Shown here: positions 16,439 through 24,554 of the stretch, one piece after another
How the letters are laid out: the number at the start of each line of letters is the position of its first letter
Numbering within the stretch: the first letter of the stretch is position 1
NCBI GenBank assembly: GCA_965659685.1
Contig: CBFHXB010000020.1
Span: 1 to 41,474 of the forward strand
DNA: 41,474 bases
Origin: MGIIa-L3 sp11892u
Lineage (GTDB): Archaea; Thermoplasmatota; Poseidoniia; Poseidoniales; Poseidoniaceae
Direction of reading: 5' to 3'
The notes under the pieces: model-generated
Databases searched by the model: none
What the model was told of the DNA's origin: nothing
What the model saw: the letters and a program-made list of their open reading frames with translations, nothing else
Position numbers and translations under genes: made by a program

Positions 16439-17218
16439 TCACATCACGGAGGGGTCCATGCCTGGACCGTCCCCGCTCCCGAGTTGATGACCGGGGCCAA
16501 TGGGGTCGGGCAGGACAGATTTGGCCCGTTCGATCATCTCGCGCACGCTGTCTTCAATGGTGCGTGCGTTCTCAAGAAGGTCGCTGAGCGGAAGGTCCAG
16601 ACCGGTCAAATCGGAGATGGCTTCGACGGCGATGGCCGCGGCGCGCGCATCGGGGTACATGGGGTGTGCTTCGGCAAGCAAAGCCACGATGTCCATGCCC
16701 AATCGGTCGCCCTCGCCAAGAAGGAAACCGGTGATGCCCGAGACCACACCTTGGCGAATGGGTTCGATGCCAGCGGTGCGCAACGCTTCCCGCATCGCGT
16801 CCGTGCTGCCCACGCCGTAGAGGTCGCCTCCATCGAAGTCCTTGTCGGGCCGGAGCAGCCCGTCGACGATGATGAGCCGGTCGAACCCGCCTTTCGAAAA
16901 CCATTCGAGCACGGTGGTCGCCAACGCGATGTCCTTGTCGTCCTCGAATTGGATTTCAGCCGTGAACACACCGATACCTTCGCCTTGGTACACCCGAACT
17001 GGATGCTTGGGGACCTCGTCTTGGATGAGTGCAACGGCGGGGAATTCTGCGTTCAGCACCGTGCCTTGCTGCTCCAGGCCAAGGGCGCTGATGACGTGGG
17101 ACGCGGCGATGACGCCCACCATGCCAGAACTTGAGAAACCGCAAATGGCGATGCCTCCGGTACGGGGGTCTGCACCTTTGTTGAGGACCAGGGCATACGG
17201 TTTGAACGGAGTTTCCAC
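16439..17218 (-). CDS. PAC2-family (proteasome assembly chaperone-like) protein
   Basis: 259 residues starting at GTG 17218. An in-frame stop lies five codons upstream and a GAGGTGA SD supports this codon. PAC2 proteins resemble eukaryotic proteasome assembly chaperone 2 and archaeal PbaB/PbaA-like factors. They are small Rossmann-like alpha/beta proteins, and several archaeal members bind proteasome-related machines. Visible marks are GFSSSGMVGVIAASHVI, FPAVALIQDE, LIIVDGLLRPD, STDAMREALR and HPMYPDARAAAIAVEAI. A second member at 29026-29838 shares the TDAMREA/NDAMREA segment and the YPDARAAA segment. The last 25 residues are Gly/Pro-rich and probably flexible. No proteasome subunit is in the window. 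Confidence 0.88.
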   Translation of the reverse strand: METPFKPYALVLNKGADPRTGGIAICGFSSSGMVGVIAASHVISALGLEQQGTVLNAEFPAVALIQDEVPKHPVRVYQGEGIGVFTAEIQFEDDKDIALATTVLEWFSKGGFDRLIIVDGLLRPDKDFDGGDLYGVGSTDAMREALRTAGIEPIRQGVVSGITGFLLGEGDRLGMDIVALLAEAHPMYPDARAAAIAVEAISDLTGLDLPLSDLLENARTIEDSVREMIERAKSVLPDPIGPGHQLGSGDGPGMDPSVM

Positions 17219-17222
17219 GCCT

Positions 17223-17229
17223 TCACCTC
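17223..17229 (-). promoter_or_regulatory. Shine-Dalgarno deciding the GTG start of the PAC2 gene
   Basis: GAGGTGA on the minus strand lies four bases before GTG 17218. No ATG is available between this site and the upstream in-frame stop. Confidence 0.65.
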
Positions 17230-17270
17230 GTCATGTCGTCCGGTAGGACGGTCAAGAATCCTCGCTTCCA

Positions 17271-20200
17271 TCACTCGTTGTATTCCGACCAGTCTTCTTG
17301 GCCGGCTTCGCGGTACCACCACGTTCCAACCTCGTCTTCGTACCATTCCGTGCCGAATTCATCGACGTTGATGCCCTCGTCGGTCGAAGCTTCCTCGTAT
17401 GACTCCGAGGAAGGATCGGCATCGTCCTCGTCGGGATAATCCGCGCCCGATGCTTCGGAAATCAGGGCGTCGCTGGGACGTTCCTTGACCTCGGGCTGAA
17501 GTTCTTCGATGCTTGCACCGGTGGCTTTCAGTTGGGTCAAACTGCTCGTCGTGGTCAGGTCAACGGCGTCGTCACGGGTCGAACCCACCGGGCCGTATTC
17601 GAAGTCGTCGAGGTCATCTTCGGAGAAATCCTCGTCGTCTTCTGGCCGGCGAAGGAGCACAAAGGCCACCGCAAGCCCCGCGACAATGGCCACGGCGCCC
17701 AATCCGATGATCAGTCCATTGGACCCACCCAAGGCATCGCTCGAGCCGTCGCCCACCGTCGCCTCTTCCAAGGTCCACGAAAGCGAGATCGAACCGTCGT
17801 AACTCAGGCTTGCGTTCGATGCGGTGGTCAAGCGGTAGGTGGTCGTCGCCTCAAAGGCCGTGCCAGATTCGTCGGCCAACGAACGGAGGGTGGTCATGGA
17901 CCACACCACTTGCCGCTCGCCGTTGGCTGGAATGTCGCCATCGCCTTGCAGCAGATCGAACCGCATGAGGCCCAAGGTTTCGGTGGTCGTGTCCACGGAC
18001 ACCGTCACGGTAAACGCGTTCGGATTCCGCAGGAGGCACTGCGTGTTCTGGTCGACCGTCACGTCGCGCGGGAAGGAACGAACGGTGCAATCGCTGATCT
18101 CCAGGGGCAAAAGCGCCGTGACCTCGGCCGGCTCGCCGGTGCCTCCTTGCCCACCGCCCGTCTGGTTTCCAGGATCCACGCCACCGTTGTCGTTGGTTCG
18201 AACCAACGTGACCTCGTGCACGGCGGGCATCAGGACCCAAGGTCGTCCATCGTTGTCGATTGAGAAACGCACCACTGCGGCCTCGATGGAGGGGGAATCC
18301 AGCACGTAAGCCCCGGCGTTCGGCAGCAAGGTGCCGTTGCCAAGTTCGTTGCCGTCAGCGGACAACATGACGTAGTCAACGGCCACCGAAGGGGCGGCTC
18401 CGGTTTGTTCAACCATGGTCTCTTGCACGCTCAGGTCGATCGACCATGTTCCGTTGTCAACGACCTCGACGATGGTCGGTGCAACGACTTCCATCTGAAC
18501 CGTGTTGTAGACCGTCATGCTCCCCGCTGCGGCGGACCAAGGTTGTCGCATCGGGTCATCGGTTTCGGCCAACACGCCATAGGTCAGGGCCAATTCTCCG
18601 ACGTTTTGGGCCATGGTCGGCTCCCAAACCATGAGGCTGGTCACCTCAAGTCCAACGAACTGGCCGCTGGCGTCGGTGGTTCCGGTCATGTTCCGTGAAA
18701 AGCCGTTCTCAGCATGCTCAAGCAGGAACCATACTGCTGCATCGGACAAGGGCTCACCTCCCGCGGTGGCTTCAACGGTGGCTTTGACGGGTCCGTTGAC
18801 CGGCAACAAGCGAACGCCAGATGCATTGGTATCGCCATCCAGCGTCAGCGTGACGGAGGGCGTTCGAAGGCGATCGTCTCGCGGTGAAACCGGGCCGGTG
18901 GTGACCAAGGAACTGGTGTTGCCGTGTTCGTCCACCGCGACCACCCCAAGGTGGTACGGCGTCCCGTCCTGCAAGGGCCCTGACGGCGTCAGCACGGTGG
19001 TGCCGTTCACCACGTCAGAGGTGGTGTTGACGACGATGGGGCGTGATGCATCAACGTCCAGTACGGTCACGGGATTCAACCCCGCCGTCGCGTTGAACGC
19101 TTGTGGGCTGACGTACACCCGATACGCCTGTGCAGAAGTGATCTCCGCATCGTCCCAATCCACGGCAATGTGGCCTCCTTCATCCGACGTGAGGTCCGAG
19201 GCGGTGAGGTTGACGACGGGCGGGGGAGGTGCGGGATAGGGCACCTCAACGGTCAACAGGGCCGAAAGGTTGCTTCGCAATCCAAAGACGTGCCGTGAAC
19301 GAACCGCATAATCGTACACGTCGCCGTAACTGATGTTGGCGTCCACGGTCATGTTGAGGCCGGCATCTGCGTAGGGTGAATTGAGGTCAATGGCGGTGCC
19401 GTTTGGCACACGGTAGACGTCGAACCCGAGCAGCCCCTCGCTAAACTCACCCACGTCCTGCCAAGCGATCTCGATCATGTATGGCGTCAGGGTGGTCAGG
19501 GACAACACCGGCATCGGTGGGCGGGCAATGTTTGGCGCGCCGTCAAGGTAGGGTCCCAGCACGTCCGTCAACCTCAGCACACCTGCCTCCGTGCTGTTGA
19601 ACGGAAGCGGCAGGCGGAAATCGCCCGTGCCCAATTGCATCCTTTGGTTGACGAGGTTGGACAGGTTCCCGACCACGCTGGGATTTTGCTCGATGGTGAT
19701 GCGGGCGTCATAGGCGATGTCGATGAGGGTCGTGTTCAGCACACCGTTGGCGGTCGTGCTGAGCGTGAAATTGAGGTGGGCCATGCTCACTCCGTAGGCA
19801 TCGCTGCTGGTCGGAAGGCCGAGCACGTGACCGGTCAACGCGGTTTTGATCGCCCCTACGGTGTCCGTGACGGTGAGCACACCATGATGCGTGCTGTTCG
19901 CCGTGCCCGCGTAAGCTTCCACGCTGATTTCATCCACACCATCGCCCTCGACGTCAAGGCCGATGCGGTGCCAACCTCCAACAAAAATGCCCAACTGAGT
20001 TTCGCCCGCCACCACGACTTGTTCTTCGTGACCGTCGCCATCGAGGTCGCCGAAGATGACGTCCAGAGGCATGCTCCAAGGTTGAAGACGAACGGGGGAG
20101 GCGAGGTCCAAGCCGCTCCCGTTTGTAGGACGGTTGGTCAGGTTGCCCTCAATGGTGGCCGTTGAGCCGTCGCTGTTGCCCGATTCGACCATGAACAGCG

Positions 20201-21593
20201 AAGGGATGCCGTCACCGTCATGGTCTCCGAAACTGGCGTTGATGGTGGTGAACGGATCGTAATCGCTGTGTTCACTTACGGCCCATGTGTACCCGTCGTT
20301 GATGGCCACGACGTGTTCAAAACTCCCGGCTCCAGAAACGAAGTCCGTGTCGCCGTCACCGTCGATGTCAACCGGCAACATGCCGGCCCTGAGGTCGCTG
20401 AATCGATCCGGGCCGGTCGCCTGGGTGATGAAACGACCGTCCCACTTCAATTCCCAGCCTTGGTACGAACTCCATCCGCTTCCACCGCGGTGCACGACCA
20501 AAGCCGACACGTCGCTGTTTTGATTGCTCATGGCTCCGACGTAGATGTCCTGAAGGTTGGCGGTGTTCGTGCTGCCGTTTCGGAAGATGGTGGCCGTCGC
20601 GTTGGTCAAGAAACCGTTTCCGGCAGGAGAAAACGGTTTCAAGACGAAGACGCCTTGGGTGCTCCCCTGTCCATGGATGGACACGATGTCTGCATACCCG
20701 TCGTTGGTGAAATCTCCGACGACCGCCTTTTTCAGGCGGTCGTCCATGGTCACGTTGAGCGTGGCGTTGAACGGGAAGGCGGTGGACGGATGGCTCGCGT
20801 TCACGGCGGTGGTGTTTGACAGGTGCAGGCAAGCATCGACGTCGAGAACCGCCCAAGTGAACACGTCAAGCCGGCTGTCGTTGTTGAAATCACCCATGTC
20901 GAAGTTTCTGGCGTCGGTGCACGTCTCGGTCCAATTCGACATCTCAAGCTGCCGTGAGGACTGGTTGTAATCGAGGACGGCAAAGGCGGTACCGTTGCCG
21001 GTGGTGGCGTTGTTGGCGGAAAGGACGATGATTTCATCGCTGCCGTCGCCGTCCATGTCCCCAGTCTGCACGTCCACGATGTCACCGATGGCCTGGAAGG
21101 CGGTGGTGACGTCTGGAATGAAACTGAGGGTGGCGGCAGCTGCACCCACGATGGCGTTCTCAGGGAGGAGGATGTCACTGGTGACGGTGGTGCTGTTGGA
21201 ACTGGTGTTGGACACGACGAAGTCCGACGACCCGCCGTGTGCGAACTCGGATTGGTGTCCGAGGGACCCGTAACCTTGGCCTTCGTAGGCCCATTCCTTG
21301 ACACCGTCTTCGTCGATGTCCAACCACACCTGCCCAGGTGTGTCAAGGTCGTCGTCCACGTCGACAACCAGATTCAATCCATCGAAGGTCACGTCTCGAG
21401 GGATGGACAGTCCCATCGAAGCGTTGCTGGACCCACCGGCAAGATCGACCACCTCGGTTTGCATGCCTGTCTCAAACATGGAAAGGGTTCCAGTGCCTCC
21501 GCCTGCGCTGGAAAGCGGCATCGGCATCAAGGACACCAGCATCAGCAGCACGAGCATGACGGCGCGTCGATGGGCGCGTCCTTGGGGGGACAT
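17271..21593 (-). CDS. Giant cell-surface protein: FG-GAP propeller, fibronectin-III domains, TM and acidic tail
   Basis: 1440 residues from ATG 21593. The signal peptide is about 1-30. Seven FG-GAP/VCBS-type calcium-binding repeats lie between about 178 and 557. Examples are GDMDGDGSDEIIV, GDFNNDSRLDV, GDFTNDGYADIV, DIDGDGDTDFV, GDHDGDGIPSLF, GDLDGDGHEEQV and DVEGDGVDEIS, enough for an integrin-alpha-like propeller. Two fibronectin type III-like domains follow (about 691-785 and 790-900), then Ig-like beta domains. One membrane segment (about 1292-1314) precedes a 126-residue cytoplasmic tail that is very acidic and ends in a Trp/Tyr cluster (EWYEDEVGTWWYREAG). Many N-x-S/T sites suggest surface N-glycosylation. 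A role in adhesion, particle binding or signalling is inference. It follows nothing leftward except the PAC2 gene 52 bases downstream. Confidence 0.92.
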   Translation of the reverse strand: MSPQGRAHRRAVMLVLLMLVSLMPMPLSSAGGGTGTLSMFETGMQTEVVDLAGGSSNASMGLSIPRDVTFDGLNLVVDVDDDLDTPGQVWLDIDEDGVKEWAYEGQGYGSLGHQSEFAHGGSSDFVVSNTSSNSTTVTSDILLPENAIVGAAAATLSFIPDVTTAFQAIGDIVDVQTGDMDGDGSDEIIVLSANNATTGNGTAFAVLDYNQSSRQLEMSNWTETCTDARNFDMGDFNNDSRLDVFTWAVLDVDACLHLSNTTAVNASHPSTAFPFNATLNVTMDDRLKKAVVGDFTNDGYADIVSIHGQGSTQGVFVLKPFSPAGNGFLTNATATIFRNGSTNTANLQDIYVGAMSNQNSDVSALVVHRGGSGWSSYQGWELKWDGRFITQATGPDRFSDLRAGMLPVDIDGDGDTDFVSGAGSFEHVVAINDGYTWAVSEHSDYDPFTTINASFGDHDGDGIPSLFMVESGNSDGSTATIEGNLTNRPTNGSGLDLASPVRLQPWSMPLDVIFGDLDGDGHEEQVVVAGETQLGIFVGGWHRIGLDVEGDGVDEISVEAYAGTANSTHHGVLTVTDTVGAIKTALTGHVLGLPTSSDAYGVSMAHLNFTLSTTANGVLNTTLIDIAYDARITIEQNPSVVGNLSNLVNQRMQLGTGDFRLPLPFNSTEAGVLRLTDVLGPYLDGAPNIARPPMPVLSLTTLTPYMIEIAWQDVGEFSEGLLGFDVYRVPNGTAIDLNSPYADAGLNMTVDANISYGDVYDYAVRSRHVFGLRSNLSALLTVEVPYPAPPPPVVNLTASDLTSDEGGHIAVDWDDAEITSAQAYRVYVSPQAFNATAGLNPVTVLDVDASRPIVVNTTSDVVNGTTVLTPSGPLQDGTPYHLGVVAVDEHGNTSSLVTTGPVSPRDDRLRTPSVTLTLDGDTNASGVRLLPVNGPVKATVEATAGGEPLSDAAVWFLLEHAENGFSRNMTGTTDASGQFVGLEVTSLMVWEPTMAQNVGELALTYGVLAETDDPMRQPWSAAAGSMTVYNTVQMEVVAPTIVEVVDNGTWSIDLSVQETMVEQTGAAPSVAVDYVMLSADGNELGNGTLLPNAGAYVLDSPSIEAAVVRFSIDNDGRPWVLMPAVHEVTLVRTNDNGGVDPGNQTGGGQGGTGEPAEVTALLPLEISDCTVRSFPRDVTVDQNTQCLLRNPNAFTVTVSVDTTTETLGLMRFDLLQGDGDIPANGERQVVWSMTTLRSLADESGTAFEATTTYRLTTASNASLSYDGSISLSWTLEEATVGDGSSDALGGSNGLIIGLGAVAIVAGLAVAFVLLRRPEDDEDFSEDDLDDFEYGPVGSTRDDAVDLTTTSSLTQLKATGASIEELQPEVKERPSDALISEASGADYPDEDDADPSSESYEEASTDEGINVDEFGTEWYEDEVGTWWYREAGQEDWSEYNE
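20610..20640. repeat. Perfect 10-base inverted repeat inside the giant surface-protein gene
   Basis: Arms GAAACCGTTT (20610-20619) and AAACGGTTTC (20631-20640) are perfectly complementary across an 11-base loop. It lies inside coding sequence (around residues 319-328, KPFSPAGNGF), so it could form a hairpin in mRNA. It may equally be chance in a 4.3-kb gene. Confidence 0.45.
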
Positions 21594-21724
21594 GGCCTTG
21601 CATGGGGCACTCGGCCTTCATCTTCCTATCGCATCGTGGCATACGCTGAGGTTGATTTTTTCCCAAAGATTGGACCTACGGGCGACCGCCAATGCTTAAC
21701 TATGCAAGCAATGAGTTGCAAAAC

Positions 21725-22219
21725 ATGACTGAAGCCGTCATTCGCATCCTCGCCGGGGACATCGAAGTGGAGATTTCTGGAAGCACCAACCACGTGGAAG
21801 AACGCATCGCTGAGTTGCAAGAAGAAGGGGTTTGGTCCTCTGTTCTCGACCGCCTGCGCTTGGCCCGAGAAGCCGCCGTTGAAGCAGCGGCGAAAACCAT
21901 TGGCAGCGCTGAACTTCCGGAACGTGGCTCTGCCTTCCGTCACCTCGTCACCGGGGCCGGCTTTGAGCGCAAGCCCGACATGGTGTTGGCGGCCATCCAC
22001 TACCTCCGCGACGTGGAAGGCGTGCACGATTCCCCTCCTCGGGTGGTGGCTCGCCTGTTCGAAGACGCTGGACTTGAAGCCCCCGGCAACCTCTCGCTCT
22101 ACCTGAACCGCTTGCGAGAACGCGGTTTGCTGGAGATCCCCGAAAGCGGGGGCGGGAAGAATCGCTTCGTGGTGCTCACCCCTGCCGGGCGTCGTCACCT
22201 TGATGAGCGCACCATGTGA
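21725..22219 (+). CDS. Winged-helix DNA-binding protein
   Basis: 164 residues from ATG 21725; ATG 21692 in the same frame is an alternative. The N-terminal part (ILAGDIEVEISGSTNHVEERI) has the short EVEISG strand and helix found in several archaeal proteins before a regulatory domain. The C-terminal half (about 85-160) reads as a winged helix: an alpha helix MVLAAIHYLRDV, a helix-turn-helix around PRVVARLFEDAGLEAP, recognition helix LSLYLNRLRERGLLEI and the wing NRFVVLTPAGRRHL. It is probably a transcriptional regulator. Divergent from the giant surface-protein gene 131 bases away, it could control it. TTAACTAT at 21696-21703 sits about 25 bases before ATG 21725, which would fit a leaderless transcript. 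Confidence 0.82.
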   Translation: MTEAVIRILAGDIEVEISGSTNHVEERIAELQEEGVWSSVLDRLRLAREAAVEAAAKTIGSAELPERGSAFRHLVTGAGFERKPDMVLAAIHYLRDVEGVHDSPPRVVARLFEDAGLEAPGNLSLYLNRLRERGLLEIPESGGGKNRFVVLTPAGRRHLDERTM

Positions 22220-22228
22220 GGTTCCCGC

Positions 22229-22669
22229 ATGGTGATGTCCGCGTCTGGGGACGACCCCCGAGACGGGCCATCCGACGATGCTGAGGTCCTCGATTGGTCC
22301 TTTCAAAACAAAAGCAACGCGCTTCTTCGCGGTGGACGGCATCGCGGCTCGACCTTCCGTCGTGCCATCCTCGACGGGGCGGACTTGACGGAGGCCGATT
22401 TTACCGATTGCGACTTTCGGCGGGCCTCGATGGTCGGTGCGGACCTGATGAAGAGCGCCTTCGACGGTGCCGATTTGCGTGGGGCCGACCTTCGAAAGGC
22501 CAGAATGAACCTCTCCAACTTCCGCAACTGCCAACTCGCGGGGGCAGATTTGCGTGGCATTCGAGGAAAATACGCCATTTGGCAAGGAAGCGATTGGTGG
22601 AACGCGATCATGGATGAAAAACTCGTCAAGGCCCTGAAGAAAAAATGGCCCAACCCTGACGAAGCCTGA
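22229..22669 (+). CDS. Pentapeptide-repeat protein
   Basis: 146 residues from ATG 22229, nine bases after the winged-helix gene, so probably in one operon with it. The central region (about 38-115) is built of A-D/N-L-x-x-type repeats such as GADLTEADF, GADLMKSAF, GADLRGADL and GADLRGI, which fold into a right-handed quadrilateral beta-helix. It has no signal peptide. Some pentapeptide proteins mimic DNA and shield gyrase, but nothing here indicates that, so the role is unknown. The C-terminus is Lys/Trp-rich. Its stop codon abuts the stop of the convergent membrane-protein gene in a TGATCA palindrome. Confidence 0.9.
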   Translation: MVMSASGDDPRDGPSDDAEVLDWSFQNKSNALLRGGRHRGSTFRRAILDGADLTEADFTDCDFRRASMVGADLMKSAFDGADLRGADLRKARMNLSNFRNCQLAGADLRGIRGKYAIWQGSDWWNAIMDEKLVKALKKKWPNPDEA

Positions 22670-23233
22670 TCACTCCTCTTCTGAAAAGAGGGCCAACCGC
22701 GCCCGATGGTTGATGAGCGGCAACACCGCCATGGCCAAGCAGAGCCCCGTCATGACGCTGCAGGCAAGGGCGAGGTAGGTTTGGGTCTCCACGAGCATGC
22801 CTTCCATCGTGGCGTCGGCCGCCGCTTGGAAGCGGTACCCGCCGATGCTGCCGCCAACCACGGCGACGGCTGCACCCACAACGCTGAGCCGAGGACCCCA
22901 TGGCTTCAGCGCGTAGAGGCCGATGCTTCCCACCGCCACCAAGGACATGCCCGCAACGAGTGAGATGCCGCGCCATGCGTAAGCCCCGGATTCACGCGCC
23001 TCATCATGGAAGGCCTGGTACTGCTCTGGGGTGACCTCGACGTCGTCGTTAAGGTTGGGAGTTTCAATGGTCAAATCGACTTGCCCCGCAGGGAGGTCCT
23101 CGAGGGCGCCTTGCTGAAGGGCATCGGCACCAGCAAGGCACAGAAGCACCGCTCCAAAGAACAGCAGCACCGCGATGGAGCGAGGCCCGCGCCGGTCGGG
23201 TCGAGGTTCGATCGACCAAGGGTCCATCGCCAT
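22670..23233 (-). CDS. Hypothetical membrane protein
   Basis: 187 residues from ATG 23233, chosen because GGAGG on the minus strand lies seven bases upstream; GTG 23239 and ATG 23227 are alternatives. About four membrane segments are visible: one near the N-terminus (IAVLLFFGAVLLCLAGADAL), two in the middle and one near the C-terminus. A polar extracytoplasmic loop of about 45 residues lies after the first. I recognise no family. The start region overlaps the stop of the upstream thioesterase gene, so the pair is probably translated together. Confidence 0.78.
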   Translation of the reverse strand: MAMDPWSIEPRPDRRGPRSIAVLLFFGAVLLCLAGADALQQGALEDLPAGQVDLTIETPNLNDDVEVTPEQYQAFHDEARESGAYAWRGISLVAGMSLVAVGSIGLYALKPWGPRLSVVGAAVAVVGGSIGGYRFQAAADATMEGMLVETQTYLALACSVMTGLCLAMAVLPLINHRARLALFSEEE

Positions 23234-23235
23234 CC

Positions 23236-23658
23236 TCACCCCTCCTCTGGCGGCCCACAGGCCTGCAGACCTTCACGCAAGTCGTCTGGAACAGGTCGTG
23301 GTTCCATGGTGCGCATGTCCACACCGACGGTGACTTGCCTCGAGGTCCACACCTGTTGGCCAAGATCGTCTTCAAGCTCGTACCGCCACACCACGCTGGT
23401 GGAGCCCACCGATTCGATCCACATCGTCATCACCGCCGTTCGTCCGTAGCGAAGCGGGCCATGGAAGGTGGAGGTGATGTCGACCACGGGATAGCCGAGG
23501 TGACGTTCCGTCACCAGGGTGGCGTACTCCACACCGCACATTTCCGTCCACGCCTCTTCGAAACACCGGTGTGCCAAATCGTAAATGCGCGGATAGTAGG
23601 TGATGTTGGCCAAATCGACCATCGGAAAATCCACGCGTCGCCTGACGGTCACCGCCAT
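23236..23658 (-). CDS. Hotdog-fold acyl-CoA thioesterase (4-hydroxybenzoyl-CoA thioesterase-like)
   Basis: 140 residues from ATG 23658; the extra 16 upstream codons precede the family's normal start. The signature RRVDFPMVDLANITYYPRIY fits the 4HBT/YbgC thioesterase family, in which an Asp near this position attacks the thioester. Members hydrolyse short or aromatic acyl-CoAs or acyl-carrier esters in the cytosol. The typical beta strands VVDITSTFHGPLRYGR and SVVWRYELED follow. The family's central helix is present (YDLAHRCFEEAW). Substrate is unknown. It is cotranscribed with the downstream membrane protein, and tRNA-Arg lies just upstream on the opposite strand. Confidence 0.88.
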   Translation of the reverse strand: MAVTVRRRVDFPMVDLANITYYPRIYDLAHRCFEEAWTEMCGVEYATLVTERHLGYPVVDITSTFHGPLRYGRTAVMTMWIESVGSTSVVWRYELEDDLGQQVWTSRQVTVGVDMRTMEPRPVPDDLREGLQACGPPEEG

Positions 23659-23714
23659 GGCTCGGGTTTTGGGACCTGAGCCATGAACCCTCGTCGGGAA
23701 CCGCACCCGTCGGG

Positions 23715-23722
23715 CTTATATC
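23715..23722 (+). promoter_or_regulatory. TATA box of tRNA-Arg
   Basis: CTTATATC is centred about 28 bases before the first base of the tRNA, the usual archaeal TATA distance. It is the clearest promoter element in the window. Confidence 0.7.
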
Positions 23723-23745
23723 GGGTCGGCAGGTCGCCGGAGCGA

Positions 23746-23819
23746 GGCCTGTTAGGGTAGTCTGGATATCCTTCATCCCTGCGGAGGATGAGACCCGTGT
23801 TCGAATCGCGGACGGGCCG
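23746..23819 (+). tRNA. tRNA-Arg (anticodon GCG)
   Basis: It folds as a cloverleaf. The acceptor stem pairs GGCCTGT with ACGGGCC (one G-U pair), with G73 as discriminator. The anticodon stem CATCC/GGATG encloses loop CTGCGGA, giving anticodon GCG at 23781-23783. The T arm is CCGTG-TTCGAAT-CGCGG. The D arm holds the conserved A14, G18G19 and A21. No intron. The three bases after the discriminator are CCA (23820-23822), so the CCA end is genomically encoded or matches by chance. It reads CGC arginine codons, which are common in this GC-rich window. Confidence 0.95.
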
Positions 23820-23849
23820 CCAACCCACACAGTAAGACGACGTCTTGGG

Positions 23850-24515
23850 TCAAGGGATGCGCCATTGCACCTGATCCCACCCTCGCGATGCTGCTTCCTT
23901 TGCCAACGCCCCCTCGGGGTTCACGGCCATGGCATGGCCGCATTCCCGCATGAACCAGCTGTCGGCGTGGGTGTTGCCGTAGGCCCAACATTGCGCGAGG
24001 TCATGCCCGTTGGCTTCGGCGTCGGCCATGACCACAGCGACCTTGCCCTTGCGACGGGGCACGGACCAACCTCGTTCTGAGCCGGACAAGCGACCCGTGC
24101 GTTGAGCGGGTCCACATCCGTACGTGGCGTCCATGCCGAGGTGACGTCCCATCGCTTCGGCCATCGGCGCAACGGTGGCGGTCACCAAGATGCAGCGGTG
24201 GCCCTGTTCGCGGTGCCAGGCAAGCCGCTCAAGCGCCTCCTTTGGCACGCGTGGCATGAGCACATCTCTGGCGAGTTCTTCGGAGAGCGTTTCCAGCGTC
24301 TCCCACGTTGCGCCCGTGAAATGCCCGCGGTTTCGCAAGGCGTCGTACGGTGCTCGGCCCCTCAGGAGGTTGACCAACGTGCGGAGGGACCAGGACGTCA
24401 GTCCGACGGGAAGCCGCCAAGGACGGCGTCGAAGCAAGGTGCCGGTCAGTGTCTTTTCGCTTGAGGCATCGAGCAGCGTCCCGTCGAGGTCGAAGTACGC
24501 CGCGACCTCGCCCAT
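23850..24515 (-). CDS. HAD-superfamily hydrolase, subfamily IB (SerB-like)
   Basis: 221 residues from ATG 24515; GTG 24539 would add eight residues and neither has an SD. Motif I YFDLDGTLLDASSEK (nucleophile Asp9, general acid Asp11) opens the protein, and a helical cap follows. Motif II is ILVTATVAPMAEAMGRHLG, and Lys in RRKGKVAVV serves as motif III. Motif IV reads YGNTHADSWFM; relatives normally have YG-D-S-x-x-D, so the first metal Asp is Asn here while the second is kept. This group includes phosphoserine phosphatase and phospholipid-phosphate phosphatases. With no ser gene nearby, substrate is open. It is the last gene of a leftward run with the two small genes upstream. Confidence 0.88.
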   Translation of the reverse strand: MGEVAAYFDLDGTLLDASSEKTLTGTLLRRRPWRLPVGLTSWSLRTLVNLLRGRAPYDALRNRGHFTGATWETLETLSEELARDVLMPRVPKEALERLAWHREQGHRCILVTATVAPMAEAMGRHLGMDATYGCGPAQRTGRLSGSERGWSVPRRKGKVAVVMADAEANGHDLAQCWAYGNTHADSWFMRECGHAMAVNPEGALAKEAASRGWDQVQWRIP

Positions 24516-24554
24516 GCCGTGAGGACGGGGGTCCGCCACATGGGCGTTGCGTCG

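Noticed and set aside
21626..22585. 319-residue minus-strand open frame opposite the winged-helix and pentapeptide genes
   Set aside because: The plus-strand products have recognisable folds; the antisense product is a His/Gly/Val mixture typical of GC-rich third-position shadows.
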